DNA from: an uncultured Bacteroidota bacterium
GTDB lineage: Bacteria > Bacteroidota > Bacteroidia > Chitinophagales > Chitinophagaceae
Length of the DNA: 6,287 nucleotides
NCBI GenBank assembly: GCA_946480675.1
Contig: CAMLKS010000149.1
Span: forward strand, 1-6,287
Direction of reading: 5' to 3'
Shown: in pieces, positions 1 to 5,240 of the stretch
How positions within the stretch are numbered: position 1 is the stretch's first letter
Layout of the letters: each line of letters opens with the position of its first letter
The notes under the pieces: generated by a model
The model's input: the letters and a program-made list of their open reading frames with translations, nothing else
What the model was told of the DNA's origin: nothing
Databases searched by the model: none
Program-made: the position numbers and the translations under genes

Positions 1-768
1 GAAGCAGGGCAGCAGCGCGTGGCTGTCACCGCTATGGATGCCTGCAGGCTCTATATGCTCCATGATACCCATGATGTGCACATCTTCACCATCACATATC
101 GCATCTACTTCGGCCTCCTGGCAGCGGTCCAGGAAGTGGTCTATCAATATCTTATTGCCCGGCAGGTGTTTCAGCAGGCTCAGCACGCCTTTTTCCAACT
201 CCTCATCGTTTATAACGATACGCATCCTTTGTCCGCCCAGTACGTATGAAGGGCGTACCAGCACGGGGTAGCCTACTTCGTTGGCCACTTCTATGGCTTC
301 GTCAGTAGTGTAGGCCGTACCATAACGTGGGTAAGGGATGTTCAGTTCTTTCAGCAGGTCGCTGAAGCGGCCGCGGTCTTCGGCTATATCCATGTCATCA
401 AAGGAAGTACCGATGATGCGGATGCCTTTTTCGTGCAGGCGTTTTGCCAATTTCAGCGCGGTTTGTCCGCCCAGCTGCACAATAACGCCATATGGTTTTT
501 CATGTTCTATGATTTCCCACAGGTGCTCCCAGTACACGGGTTCAAAATACAGCTTGTCGGCAATGTCAAAGTCAGTAGATACGGTCTCCGGGTTGCAATT
601 CACCATTATCGCTTCGTACCCGCATTCTTTAATGGCCAGCAGGCCGTGTGTGCAGCAATAATCAAATTCAATACCTTGTCCTATACGGTTGGGGCCCGAC
701 CCTAATACAATTATCTTTTTCTTTTCGCCGGGAATCGATTCGTTAAAAACGATAGCAGAAGAGCTCAT
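1..768 (-). CDS. carB: Carbamoyl-phosphate synthase large subunit, C-terminal synthetase half only (split CarB), partial at left edge
   Basis: This is the second ATP-grasp synthetase unit of CarB, which in the full enzyme phosphorylates carbamate to carbamoyl phosphate for pyrimidine and arginine synthesis. The 256 visible residues align by eye with the E. coli protein from about residue 550 onward. Landmarks are GSGPNRIGQGIEFDYCC (23-39), NCNPETVSTD (58-67), QLGGQTALKLA (98-108), VRPSYVLGG (171-179), DHFLD (210-214), DAICDGE (222-228) and EHIEPAGIHSGDS (237-249). The frame stays open to the window edge. ATG at 768 gives a short linker-like leader (residues 1-18) before the domain. An in-frame TGA lies 24 bases upstream of that ATG, and the next sequence upstream is a different gene, so the N-terminal half is absent here. 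A TAnnTTTG box precedes the start. Family and domain half are very secure. Whether the N-half is encoded elsewhere cannot be seen. Confidence 0.95.
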   Translation of the reverse strand, partial: MSSSAIVFNESIPGEKKKIIVLGSGPNRIGQGIEFDYCCTHGLLAIKECGYEAIMVNCNPETVSTDFDIADKLYFEPVYWEHLWEIIEHEKPYGVIVQLGGQTALKLAKRLHEKGIRIIGTSFDDMDIAEDRGRFSDLLKELNIPYPRYGTAYTTDEAIEVANEVGYPVLVRPSYVLGGQRMRIVINDEELEKGVLSLLKHLPGNKILIDHFLDRCQEAEVDAICDGEDVHIMGIMEHIEPAGIHSGDSHALLPCF

Positions 769-774
769 GAGCGG

Positions 775-806
775 CAAAGTTACAGTATTCACTCAATTCA
801 TGAAAA
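775..806 (-). promoter_or_regulatory. Predicted Bacteroidota-type promoter for split carB
   Basis: Read on the minus strand, TAACTTTG (782-775) matches the Bacteroidota -7 consensus TAnnTTTG exactly. A T-rich TTTT at 806-803, 20 bases further upstream, is an imperfect -33 element. The box ends only 6 bases before the carB ATG at 768, so the transcript would start at or next to the start codon. Prediction only. Confidence 0.5.
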
Positions 807-819
807 TTAAACCTGCAAC

Positions 820-1182
820 CTACCAGGGGTTTTTCAGGTCGTTTTTGGTAAACAGGTGCTCACGGGTGATGAAGTTGGTGCCCGCAGGTTTCTTTAGCAC
901 CACGCCGTTCTTTTTAAAGAGGCGCATCAGCAGCGCCACGGGTGTCAGCACCACCCAGTATATCAGTGTCAGCAGCACGGTGTTATTGATATGGCCGATG
1001 ATGCCCGTAAGCCAGCCAAACCCCTTGTGTACCAGCCCCGCAAATGCCGATGATGCCAGCCCCAGTATGCCGATGGCGAAGACGACGTACAGTATCTCCA
1101 CCCTTTTGGTAAGGAAGAACAGCAGCACACCCACCAAAACAATGGCCAGCAGCGATTCTTTTATTTTTACGGCATTCTGCAT
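820..1182 (-). CDS. SxtJ-family small membrane protein
   Basis: This 120-residue protein resembles the SxtJ family, named from cyanobacterial saxitoxin clusters and often found beside NodU/CmcH-type carbamoyltransferases; its molecular role is unknown. Three hydrophobic segments are visible, at about 10-24, 29-50 and 68-87, followed by a basic loop (MRLFKKNGVVLKKP) and a polar tail with REHLFTKNDLKNPW, typical of the end of this family. The ATG at 1182 follows directly on the TAA of the upstream 48-residue gene, which suggests translational coupling and equal expression. No Shine-Dalgarno sequence is seen. With the carbamoyltransferase upstream it forms the known transferase, DUF5989 and SxtJ set, so a role in membrane placement of carbamoylation is an inference. 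Family assignment is by eye from length, topology and context. Confidence 0.8.
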   Translation of the reverse strand: MQNAVKIKESLLAIVLVGVLLFFLTKRVEILYVVFAIGILGLASSAFAGLVHKGFGWLTGIIGHINNTVLLTLIYWVVLTPVALLMRLFKKNGVVLKKPAGTNFITREHLFTKNDLKNPW

Positions 1183-1329
1183 TTAGAATAAGGTATATAT
1201 GAACGGAGCCAGGCCCGTATTGGCAGCTATGATAAGTACGGCTATCAGCAGCAGCGCTATGATGATGGGTGTGAGCCACCACTTCTTACGCTCCTTCAAA
1301 AACAACCATAAGTCCTTCAAAAATTCCAT
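1183..1329 (-). CDS. DUF5989 (SxtK-like) 48-residue single-pass membrane protein
   Basis: A 49-codon frame runs from ATG at 1329 to TAA at 1185-1183. It has an amphipathic, charged N-terminus (MEFLKDLWLFLKERKKWW, residues 1-18), one hydrophobic segment (about 19-36) and a short tail ending APFIYTLF. This pattern of F-L-K-x-L-W, E-R-K-K-W-W, one membrane span and an ending near APFIYTLF matches my recollection of DUF5989, related to SxtK and found between carbamoyltransferases and SxtJ proteins. The gene is too short for most ORF cut-offs. Its stop codon touches the ATG of the SxtJ-like gene. A good TAnnTTTG promoter lies just upstream, so the pair may be transcribed separately from the transferase. 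The basic N-terminus suggests a cytoplasmic N-end by the positive-inside rule. Function unknown. Confidence 0.85.
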   Translation of the reverse strand: MEFLKDLWLFLKERKKWWLTPIIIALLLIAVLIIAANTGLAPFIYTLF

Positions 1330-1335
1330 ACCTGC

Positions 1336-1367
1336 CAAAAATAGGGTTTATACCTTAATCCATACAA
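1336..1367 (-). promoter_or_regulatory. Predicted promoter for the DUF5989-SxtJ pair
   Basis: On the minus strand, TATTTTTG at 1343-1336 matches TAnnTTTG. A TTG at 1367-1365 lies 21 bases upstream, within the usual spacing of the Bacteroidota -33/-7 promoter. This is the best two-part promoter match in the window. The -7 box ends 6 bases before the ATG at 1329, again predicting a leaderless message. It sits inside the intergenic region after the repeats, so the two membrane genes need not depend on read-through from the transferase. Confidence 0.6.
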
Positions 1368-1397
1368 TAACGCACTTAAAACAAACTTATTATCAGC

Positions 1398-1424
1398 TAA
1401 AGTCTCCCCTTTAGGGGAAGGAAG
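1398..1424. repeat. 27-base direct repeat with palindromic core, copy 1
   Basis: This copy matches the one at 1593-1619 at 26 of 27 positions; the difference is A1419 versus C1614. The core TCCCC-TTTA-GGGGA (1405-1418) can form a 5-base-pair hairpin. No T-run follows on either strand, so it is not a standard terminator. The CCCCTAAAGGGG-type core is familiar from intergenic spaces of many Bacteroidota genomes, which is recollection and not a search result. Confidence 0.85.
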
Positions 1425-1495
1425 AGGTATCACATAAAAGCCATCAAGGAACAAAGCCTGGTACAACAGTAGCAATCCAGCATCATCGGCAGCCA

Positions 1496-1535
1496 CCGAC
1501 AATCACCCTGTGATTGATTGTCGGGCTCTTTTTTT
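1496..1535 (+). terminator. Plus-strand intrinsic-terminator-like hairpin with T7 tail, no plus-strand gene
   Basis: Arms CCGACAATCA (1496-1505) and TGATTGTCGG (1515-1524) pair perfectly over 10 bases around a 9-base loop. After GCTC comes a run of seven T (1529-1535). This is the shape of a Rho-independent terminator reading rightward. Every gene in the window reads leftward, so it has no obvious client. It could stop antisense transcription into the transferase gene, or be part of an inserted repeat element. Confidence 0.5.
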
Positions 1536-1536
1536 G

Positions 1537-1564
1537 GTTCTTTTTTGGAGAAGCAAAAAAGAAC
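1537..1564. repeat. Perfect 10-base inverted repeat with poly-T/poly-A arms
   Basis: GTTCTTTTTT (1537-1546) and AAAAAAGAAC (1555-1564) are exact reverse complements around the 8-base loop GGAGAAGC. It begins one base after the T7-tailed hairpin ends its TTTTTTTG, so the two structures are practically contiguous. The GTTCTTTTTT...AAAAAAGAAC form recalls intergenic repeats of Bacteroidota, from memory. Function unknown. Confidence 0.75.
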
Positions 1565-1592
1565 AACCACTCGAGCCAAACGATAATGAAGG

Positions 1593-1619
1593 TAAAGTCT
1601 CCCCTTTAGGGGACGGAAG
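1593..1619. repeat. 27-base direct repeat with palindromic core, copy 2
   Basis: Second copy of the repeat at 1398-1424, in the same orientation and with one mismatch. The hairpin core is at 1600-1613. It ends 3 bases before the TAG (1625-1623) of the carbamoyltransferase gene, so the transcript leaving that gene immediately passes this hairpin. No T-run follows on the minus strand. The two copies flank 168 bases and could recombine to delete the segment between them. Confidence 0.85.
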
Positions 1620-1622
1620 GGG

Positions 1623-3479
1623 CTAATCTCCCGCAAACTCCCTTTTCCACCTAGCCGCATCCGCATTAGGCTGCCGCTCCTTATAAAACACAAAGTTGCC
1701 CAGAACCAGCATATCCATATCCGTTTGCATAAAGCAGGCATAGGCATCATCCGGACTGCATACGATAGGTTCGCCGCGCACGTTGAAGGATGTATTTATC
1801 AGCACCCCGTAACCCGTCAGCTTTTTAAAAGCATGCAGCAACTGGTACACCTGTGGGTTATCCGCTTCGGCTACCGTTTGTATCCGCGCACTGAAATCTA
1901 TATGTGTGATGGCCGGCAGCTCGCTACGCTGCACATATAGCTTTTCCATCAGCGATAGTGTATTGTAGTTGGCAGGCAACTGCTTGCGGAACTGTTCTTT
2001 TATAGGATGCACGAACAGCATATAGGGCGATGGCTGCTGCAACCCAAAAAGCCTGTCGGCCTCTTCCTGCAGCATCAGCGGTGCAAACGGCCGGAACCCT
2101 TCGCGAAACTTTATCTTAATGTTCAGCTTCTTCTGCATCTCGGGGTTGCGTGGGTCGGCCAGTATACTACGATGGCCTAGTGCCCGCGGACCAAATTCCA
2201 TCCGCCCTTCAAACCAGCCCACTACCTTGCCCGTCGCTATTTCTTTGGCTATAGTATCCGTCAGCAGCGCGGCATCCTCCACATGTTCGGCTTCGGCGCT
2301 GTACTTGTTTATCACCTTCACTATCTCTTTGTCGGCATACGCTATGCCCAGGTAGGCCGCCTGCATGGCATCGCTGCCTACATTAGTACGCGGTTGCGCC
2401 TGCTCTATATGATAGGCAGCCAGTGCCGCACCTACCGCACCACCGGCATCGCCTGCAGCGGGTTGTATATATATATTATCAAAGATGCCCGCTTCGGCCA
2501 GCTTGCCATTGGCTACGCAGTTCAGCGCTACGCCACCTGCCATGCACAGGTTGTTGCTACCGGTCAGCGCCTTTGCGGTGCGCGCCAGTTTCAGCACTAT
2601 CTCTTCCGTTACCTGCTGTATGGCCAGGCCCAGGTTGCAATGGTGTTGCTGCAGCGGCTCATTCTCACCCTTTCGCGGAAAGCCAAACAGCTTTTCCCAT
2701 TTGGCATCGTTCACCATACGCAATGCCGTAGCATAGGTAAAATATTCCTGGTGCAGGAAGATGGAACCATCCTCATACACCGTGCATATATGTTCGTATA
2801 TCAGTTGTTTGAAATGCTCGGTCTGCGCATCGCCGGGGTTGCCATAAGGCGCCAGCCCCATCAGCTTATACTCGCCCGAGTTTACTTTGAACCCCAGGAA
2901 ATAAGTAAAAGCCGAATACAGCAAACCCACCGAATGTGGAAAGTGCAGTTCCCTAAGCGCAGTTATCTTATTCGCCTCGCCTTTGCTGATGGAAGTGGTA
3001 CACCATTCGCCCACGCCATCTATCGTCAGTATAGCCGCATCGTTGTAGGGAGATGGGTAGAAAGCACTGGCCGCATGGCTCAGGTGATGCTCGGGAAACA
3101 GCAGTACTTGCTTGCCATTGCAGGTTTCATCGGCCTCTTTCAGGCCCTTGCGCACATTATCTTTCAGGAATACCTTTTCCTTTATCCATACCGGCATGGC
3201 CCGCATGAAAGATAGCCAGCCCTTGGGCGTATAGGCATAATAGGTTTCCAGCAGGCGTTCAAACTTCAGCAACGGCTTATCGTAAAATGCCACATAGTCT
3301 ATATCATTCATGCCCAGCCCGGCTTCCTGCAGGCAATAGCGCACCGCATGTACCGGGAAACGTTCATCGTGCTTGATGCGGGTAAACCTTTCTTCCTGCG
3401 CAGCAGCCACTATCGTGCCATCTACTATCAAAGCAGCAGCAGCATCATGATAAAAGCAGGAAATACCGAGAATCCTCAT
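1623..3479 (-). CDS. NodU/CmcH/SxtI-family O-carbamoyltransferase
   Basis: This 618-residue enzyme should transfer the carbamoyl group from carbamoyl phosphate, through carbamoyl-adenylate as in TobZ, to a hydroxyl of a sugar or small molecule. It is a full-length two-domain protein. The N-terminal Kae1-like ASKHA domain shows ILGISCFYHDAAAALIVDG at the start (H11, D12), the metal-site pattern EHHLSHA (H131, H132, H135), DGVGE (154-158), GLAPYG, GGVALN (315-320) and GDAGG (343-347). The C-terminal carbamoyltransferase domain shows EFGPRALGHRSILADPR (428-444), FRPFAPL, HIDFSARIQTV and NTSFN with GEPIV (562-572). ATG at 3479 is chosen because the conserved core begins at once; an in-frame TTG at 3491 would add only AFP-type residues and overlaps a promoter-like box. 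Downstream DUF5989 and SxtJ genes complete the usual set. The acceptor cannot be told from sequence. Confidence 0.95.
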   Translation of the reverse strand: MRILGISCFYHDAAAALIVDGTIVAAAQEERFTRIKHDERFPVHAVRYCLQEAGLGMNDIDYVAFYDKPLLKFERLLETYYAYTPKGWLSFMRAMPVWIKEKVFLKDNVRKGLKEADETCNGKQVLLFPEHHLSHAASAFYPSPYNDAAILTIDGVGEWCTTSISKGEANKITALRELHFPHSVGLLYSAFTYFLGFKVNSGEYKLMGLAPYGNPGDAQTEHFKQLIYEHICTVYEDGSIFLHQEYFTYATALRMVNDAKWEKLFGFPRKGENEPLQQHHCNLGLAIQQVTEEIVLKLARTAKALTGSNNLCMAGGVALNCVANGKLAEAGIFDNIYIQPAAGDAGGAVGAALAAYHIEQAQPRTNVGSDAMQAAYLGIAYADKEIVKVINKYSAEAEHVEDAALLTDTIAKEIATGKVVGWFEGRMEFGPRALGHRSILADPRNPEMQKKLNIKIKFREGFRPFAPLMLQEEADRLFGLQQPSPYMLFVHPIKEQFRKQLPANYNTLSLMEKLYVQRSELPAITHIDFSARIQTVAEADNPQVYQLLHAFKKLTGYGVLINTSFNVRGEPIVCSPDDAYACFMQTDMDMLVLGNFVFYKERQPNADAARWKREFAGD

Positions 3480-3488
3480 AGGGAACGC

Positions 3489-3511
3489 CAAAAATAAAGA
3501 GTGCGCAGCAA
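3489..3511 (-). promoter_or_regulatory. Predicted promoter box for the carbamoyltransferase gene
   Basis: TATTTTTG at 3496-3489 on the minus strand matches the Bacteroidota -7 consensus TAnnTTTG and ends 9 bases before the ATG at 3479. No -33 TTTG is found at 19-21 bases. A TTG (3511-3509) lies 12 bases upstream of the box, which is too close for the classical form. The predicted leader is zero to a few bases. Confidence 0.4.
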
Positions 3512-3521
3512 TTAGTGTGTT

Positions 3522-4010
3522 TTATTTATATGCCTCGCTATACGGCATATCCCAGTTAGCATATAGCTTTGTCAATTCTTTATAGTTGCTATCCTGCGCA
3601 TACTTATGCTCCCATTTACGGAGGATACGTTGCAGTTTATGCTTATCCCGCATTACAAATGCCTGTGTTCCTTTGGCAAAATAGTACCATGCACCGCCGT
3701 CTTTACCACCCAACCATTTCTGGAAAACCGAGTATGTTTTTTTAAAATATTTCTTTGCCTGTTGTTTGTCGCCGCCCATGGCAAACAGCTGCCCTGCATG
3801 CCAGTTTGCATTCTGTCCGCGGGCATTTTTATTGGCAGCCATATAGGCTATTATCAGGTTGGCGCCCTCTATATATTTTCCCTCTGCCGATAGTTTGCGC
3901 CAGCAGCATGTATCACTGTTGAACGCTGCGAATGGATATTGCAGGCTGTTTTGTGCAAACACCTTGTAATTGCAGATGATCATGGCGAGCAATACAAGTA
4001 TTTTTAGCAT
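3522..4010 (-). CDS. Small secreted protein of unknown function with TPR-like stretch
   Basis: I do not recognise a family for this 162-residue protein. It begins with a clear Sec signal peptide: MLK, a hydrophobic core (residues 4-13), then VFA just before Q20, so signal peptidase I cleavage after A19 is likely. It is probably periplasmic; Cys35 and Cys36 are adjacent (TCCW) and do not fit a lipobox. Residues about 46-95 read like one or two helical repeats of the TPR or Sel1 sort (YIEGANLIIAYMAANK, then WHAGQLFAMGGDKQQAKKYF), and the chain is rich in W, Y and K. It lies 40 bases after the terminase-like gene and 42 bases before the transferase start. That could mean read-through from the former, but nothing ties its function to either neighbour. 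Confidence 0.8.
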   Translation of the reverse strand: MLKILVLLAMIICNYKVFAQNSLQYPFAAFNSDTCCWRKLSAEGKYIEGANLIIAYMAANKNARGQNANWHAGQLFAMGGDKQQAKKYFKKTYSVFQKWLGGKDGGAWYYFAKGTQAFVMRDKHKLQRILRKWEHKYAQDSNYKELTKLYANWDMPYSEAYK

Positions 4011-4050
4011 AAGAGGTATAGATTGGTTTCAAGGTAAGAACAAATAATAA

Positions 4051-4662
4051 CTAGGTTGGCCTACTCATTTGTTGTGTTTTGTTGTGAATTTCTATCAAAA
4101 TTTCTTTTGATGCGGTTGTATTACTATTTGTTCTAAGCATTTTGCGCAGGCCATTGTGAGATATGACTGGTTTGCCTGCTTCTTCTTTTATTGTTACTTG
4201 TTCGGGTGTTGCTTCCTGCTTTGTGACTACGGGGTGCACATAGGTGACGCTGCGCTTGTCTTTATAATCGCCTGCCATACGGTTATCAATATCTATTGCC
4301 TTTAGCATCTGGTTGATAGTGGGCTTGGCCATTTGAGTGCAGGACTGGCAGCCTTTGCCTTTGTAGGTCTGTTCGATATATACATCGCCTTCCGCTATGC
4401 GTGCCAGTATCTCTCTTTTGCGCTGAACGGACAAAAGCTCTTTTCTTAATTCATCTTTTAATTCTTCTTCCACTTCATGACGGATACGGTCGAGCGTGGA
4501 TTGGATGGCGGCGGCGACCTCGGGGTTTTTGAGAAGCCTGTTCGCCGCTGATTCGAGTGTGGCGTAAGAGGCGGAGGGAGATTGATAGGCGTTTTTGTAG
4601 GCTATTATTTTGTCTCCGTGTTTCAGCATTTCTGTTACGAATGCATACTGTTTTAAATTCAT
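4051..4662 (-). CDS. Terminase small subunit-like protein (solitary)
   Basis: The N-terminal 55 residues have the layout of phage terminase small subunits (Terminase_2-like helix-turn-helix): LKQYAFVTEMLKHGDKIIAY, then NAYQSPSASYATLESAANRL, then LKNPEVAAAI. A charged, probably coiled helix follows (about 55-85, rich in E, R and K), then KREILARIAEGD and a second helical region, NQMLKAIDIDNRMAGDYKDK (117-136), as in the oligomerisation part of such proteins. A CxxC pair (C105, C108) lies between them. The tail (140-203) is polar and low in recognisable motifs. In phages this protein binds packaging sites and loads the large terminase. Here no large terminase, portal or capsid gene is in view. 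It may be a phage remnant or a domesticated DNA-binding protein. Assignment is by eye; a generic HTH protein is the alternative. Confidence 0.65.
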   Translation of the reverse strand: MNLKQYAFVTEMLKHGDKIIAYKNAYQSPSASYATLESAANRLLKNPEVAAAIQSTLDRIRHEVEEELKDELRKELLSVQRKREILARIAEGDVYIEQTYKGKGCQSCTQMAKPTINQMLKAIDIDNRMAGDYKDKRSVTYVHPVVTKQEATPEQVTIKEEAGKPVISHNGLRKMLRTNSNTTASKEILIEIHNKTQQMSRPT

Positions 4663-4683
4663 TGTGATAGGATTTTATTACAA

Positions 4684-4706
4684 CAAATTTACGTGTTTTT
4701 ATGCAA
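4684..4706 (-). promoter_or_regulatory. Predicted promoter box for the terminase-like gene
   Basis: TAAATTTG at 4691-4684 on the minus strand matches TAnnTTTG and lies 21 bases before the ATG at 4662, leaving room for a leader of roughly 15 bases. An AATTG ends at 4704, 12 bases upstream of the box. No classical -33 element is seen at 19-21 bases. The box lies between the gene and the nearest repeat copy at 4725. Confidence 0.4.
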
Positions 4707-4724
4707 TTCGTTATTTATATTTTT

Positions 4725-4751
4725 ACCGCAAAGGCGCTGAGACGCAAAGGT
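4725..4751 (+). repeat. Octad-built repeat, left copy 1
   Basis: A 27-base unit starting ACCGCAAAG and ending CGCAAAGGT. Its body is three consecutive 8-base units (4726-4733, 4734-4741, 4742-4749) that all fit NCGCWRAG. It agrees with 4782-4808 at 25 of 27 positions, both differences being A/G transitions. It lies between the terminase-like gene and the GxxExxY gene. Confidence 0.9.
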
Positions 4752-4781
4752 GTGATGGATTTGAGAGATGTAATGTTTTCA

Positions 4782-4808
4782 ACCGCAAAGACGCTGAGGC
4801 GCAAAGGT
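4782..4808 (+). repeat. Octad-built repeat, left copy 2
   Basis: Second copy in the same orientation, offset by exactly 57 bases from the first, with octads at 4783-4790, 4791-4798 and 4799-4806. It lies just beyond the 3' end of the GxxExxY gene (stop at 4849-4847). Bases 4752-4781 between the copies contain nothing recognisable. Confidence 0.9.
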
Positions 4809-4846
4809 AAAGATGCAGTGCTTTTTTAGTCGATAAGGCACTACAA

Positions 4847-5236
4847 CTAAAAGTTGTTTACGAAACGCCGGAAGCCATCTTTGAGAAGCGGAACGTTGAA
4901 ATTTACGAGAAAGCCTAATCGTTTGTTTGCCAGCTTTAGATAAGAAATGATCTGTGCATCATAAACCGGGTGCATGTTTTCAACAGCTTTCAATTCTATT
5001 ATTATCTCTTGTTCTATCAGCATATCTATTTCATAGAACTTGCCGGTAGATAAGCCTTTATAAAATAATTCCACTGCTACCCTGTTTGCAGCCTTAATAT
5101 TTCTTAGCTCAAACTCTTTCAACAAGGCATACTCATAAACGGATTCTAACAAGCCGGGGCCTATTTCTTTATGAACACACATGCAGGCGTCTAAAACTTC
5201 CGCGCTTAGCTCGTTCAATCTATTTCTATCAACCAT
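4847..5236 (-). CDS. GxxExxY protein (PDDEXK_3-type nuclease-like)
   Basis: This 129-residue protein is a full-length GxxExxY family member. The signature is in CVHKEIGPGLLESVYEYAL: G28, E31 and Y34. The PD-(D/E)xK core follows as D71 in YEIDMLI and E81-L-K83 in IIIELKAVE, with Q95 and Y99 in DAQIISYLKL matching the helix after the core. All expected catalytic-type residues are present, so a nuclease fold is likely, though activity and substrate for this family are not established to my knowledge. ATG at 5236 is followed by the usual short N-terminal helix (NRLNELSAEVLDAC). An octad repeat ends 4 bases upstream of the ATG and other copies follow the stop. No TAnnTTTG box is visible upstream, so it may rely on transcription from the helicase gene 56 bases away. 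Confidence 0.92.
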   Translation of the reverse strand: MVDRNRLNELSAEVLDACMCVHKEIGPGLLESVYEYALLKEFELRNIKAANRVAVELFYKGLSTGKFYEIDMLIEQEIIIELKAVENMHPVYDAQIISYLKLANKRLGFLVNFNVPLLKDGFRRFVNNF

Positions 5237-5240
5237 GAAT

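Larger units (their letters stand above)
1330..1622. other. Repeat-rich intergenic region between carbamoyltransferase and DUF5989 genes
   Basis: These 293 bases hold no convincing gene. From the transferase side they contain a 27-base repeat copy, a perfect inverted repeat with A/T-rich arms, a hairpin followed by T7 on the plus strand, a second copy of the 27-base repeat, and then the promoter of the DUF5989 gene. A 61-codon minus-strand frame reaching into the DUF5989 start region has no recognisable composition or family and was not called. The structures suggest layered insertion of intergenic repeat elements into an otherwise conserved gene set. Confidence 0.7.

Noticed and set aside
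1317..1502. A 61-codon minus-strand frame between the transferase and DUF5989 genes
   Set aside because: It runs through a hairpin repeat and overlaps the DUF5989 promoter and start in another frame; no family resemblance.
2466..2476. An 11-base TA tract within the carbamoyltransferase gene
   Set aside because: It encodes the conserved IYIQP region with normal Tyr/Ile codons; it is a codon-use effect, not a regulatory repeat.
2283..3215. A 310-codon open frame on the plus strand inside the carbamoyltransferase gene
   Set aside because: It is antisense to a strongly conserved full-length enzyme, has no recognisable motif and a composition expected from mirrored codons; it is a shadow frame.
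820..3479. Saxitoxin biosynthesis cluster
   Set aside because: Only the carbamoyltransferase, DUF5989 and SxtJ relatives are present, a grouping found widely; no polyketide-like, amidinotransferase or oxygenase genes are here.
3480..3491. Upstream TTG start adding four residues to the carbamoyltransferase
   Set aside because: The family usually begins at M-(R/K)-ILGISCFYHD; the TTG itself belongs to the TATTTTTG promoter-like box.
4816..4846. Possible hairpin (AGTGC/GCACT) after the GxxExxY gene as a terminator
   Set aside because: Only 5 base pairs with a 16-base loop, and no T-run on the minus strand after it.
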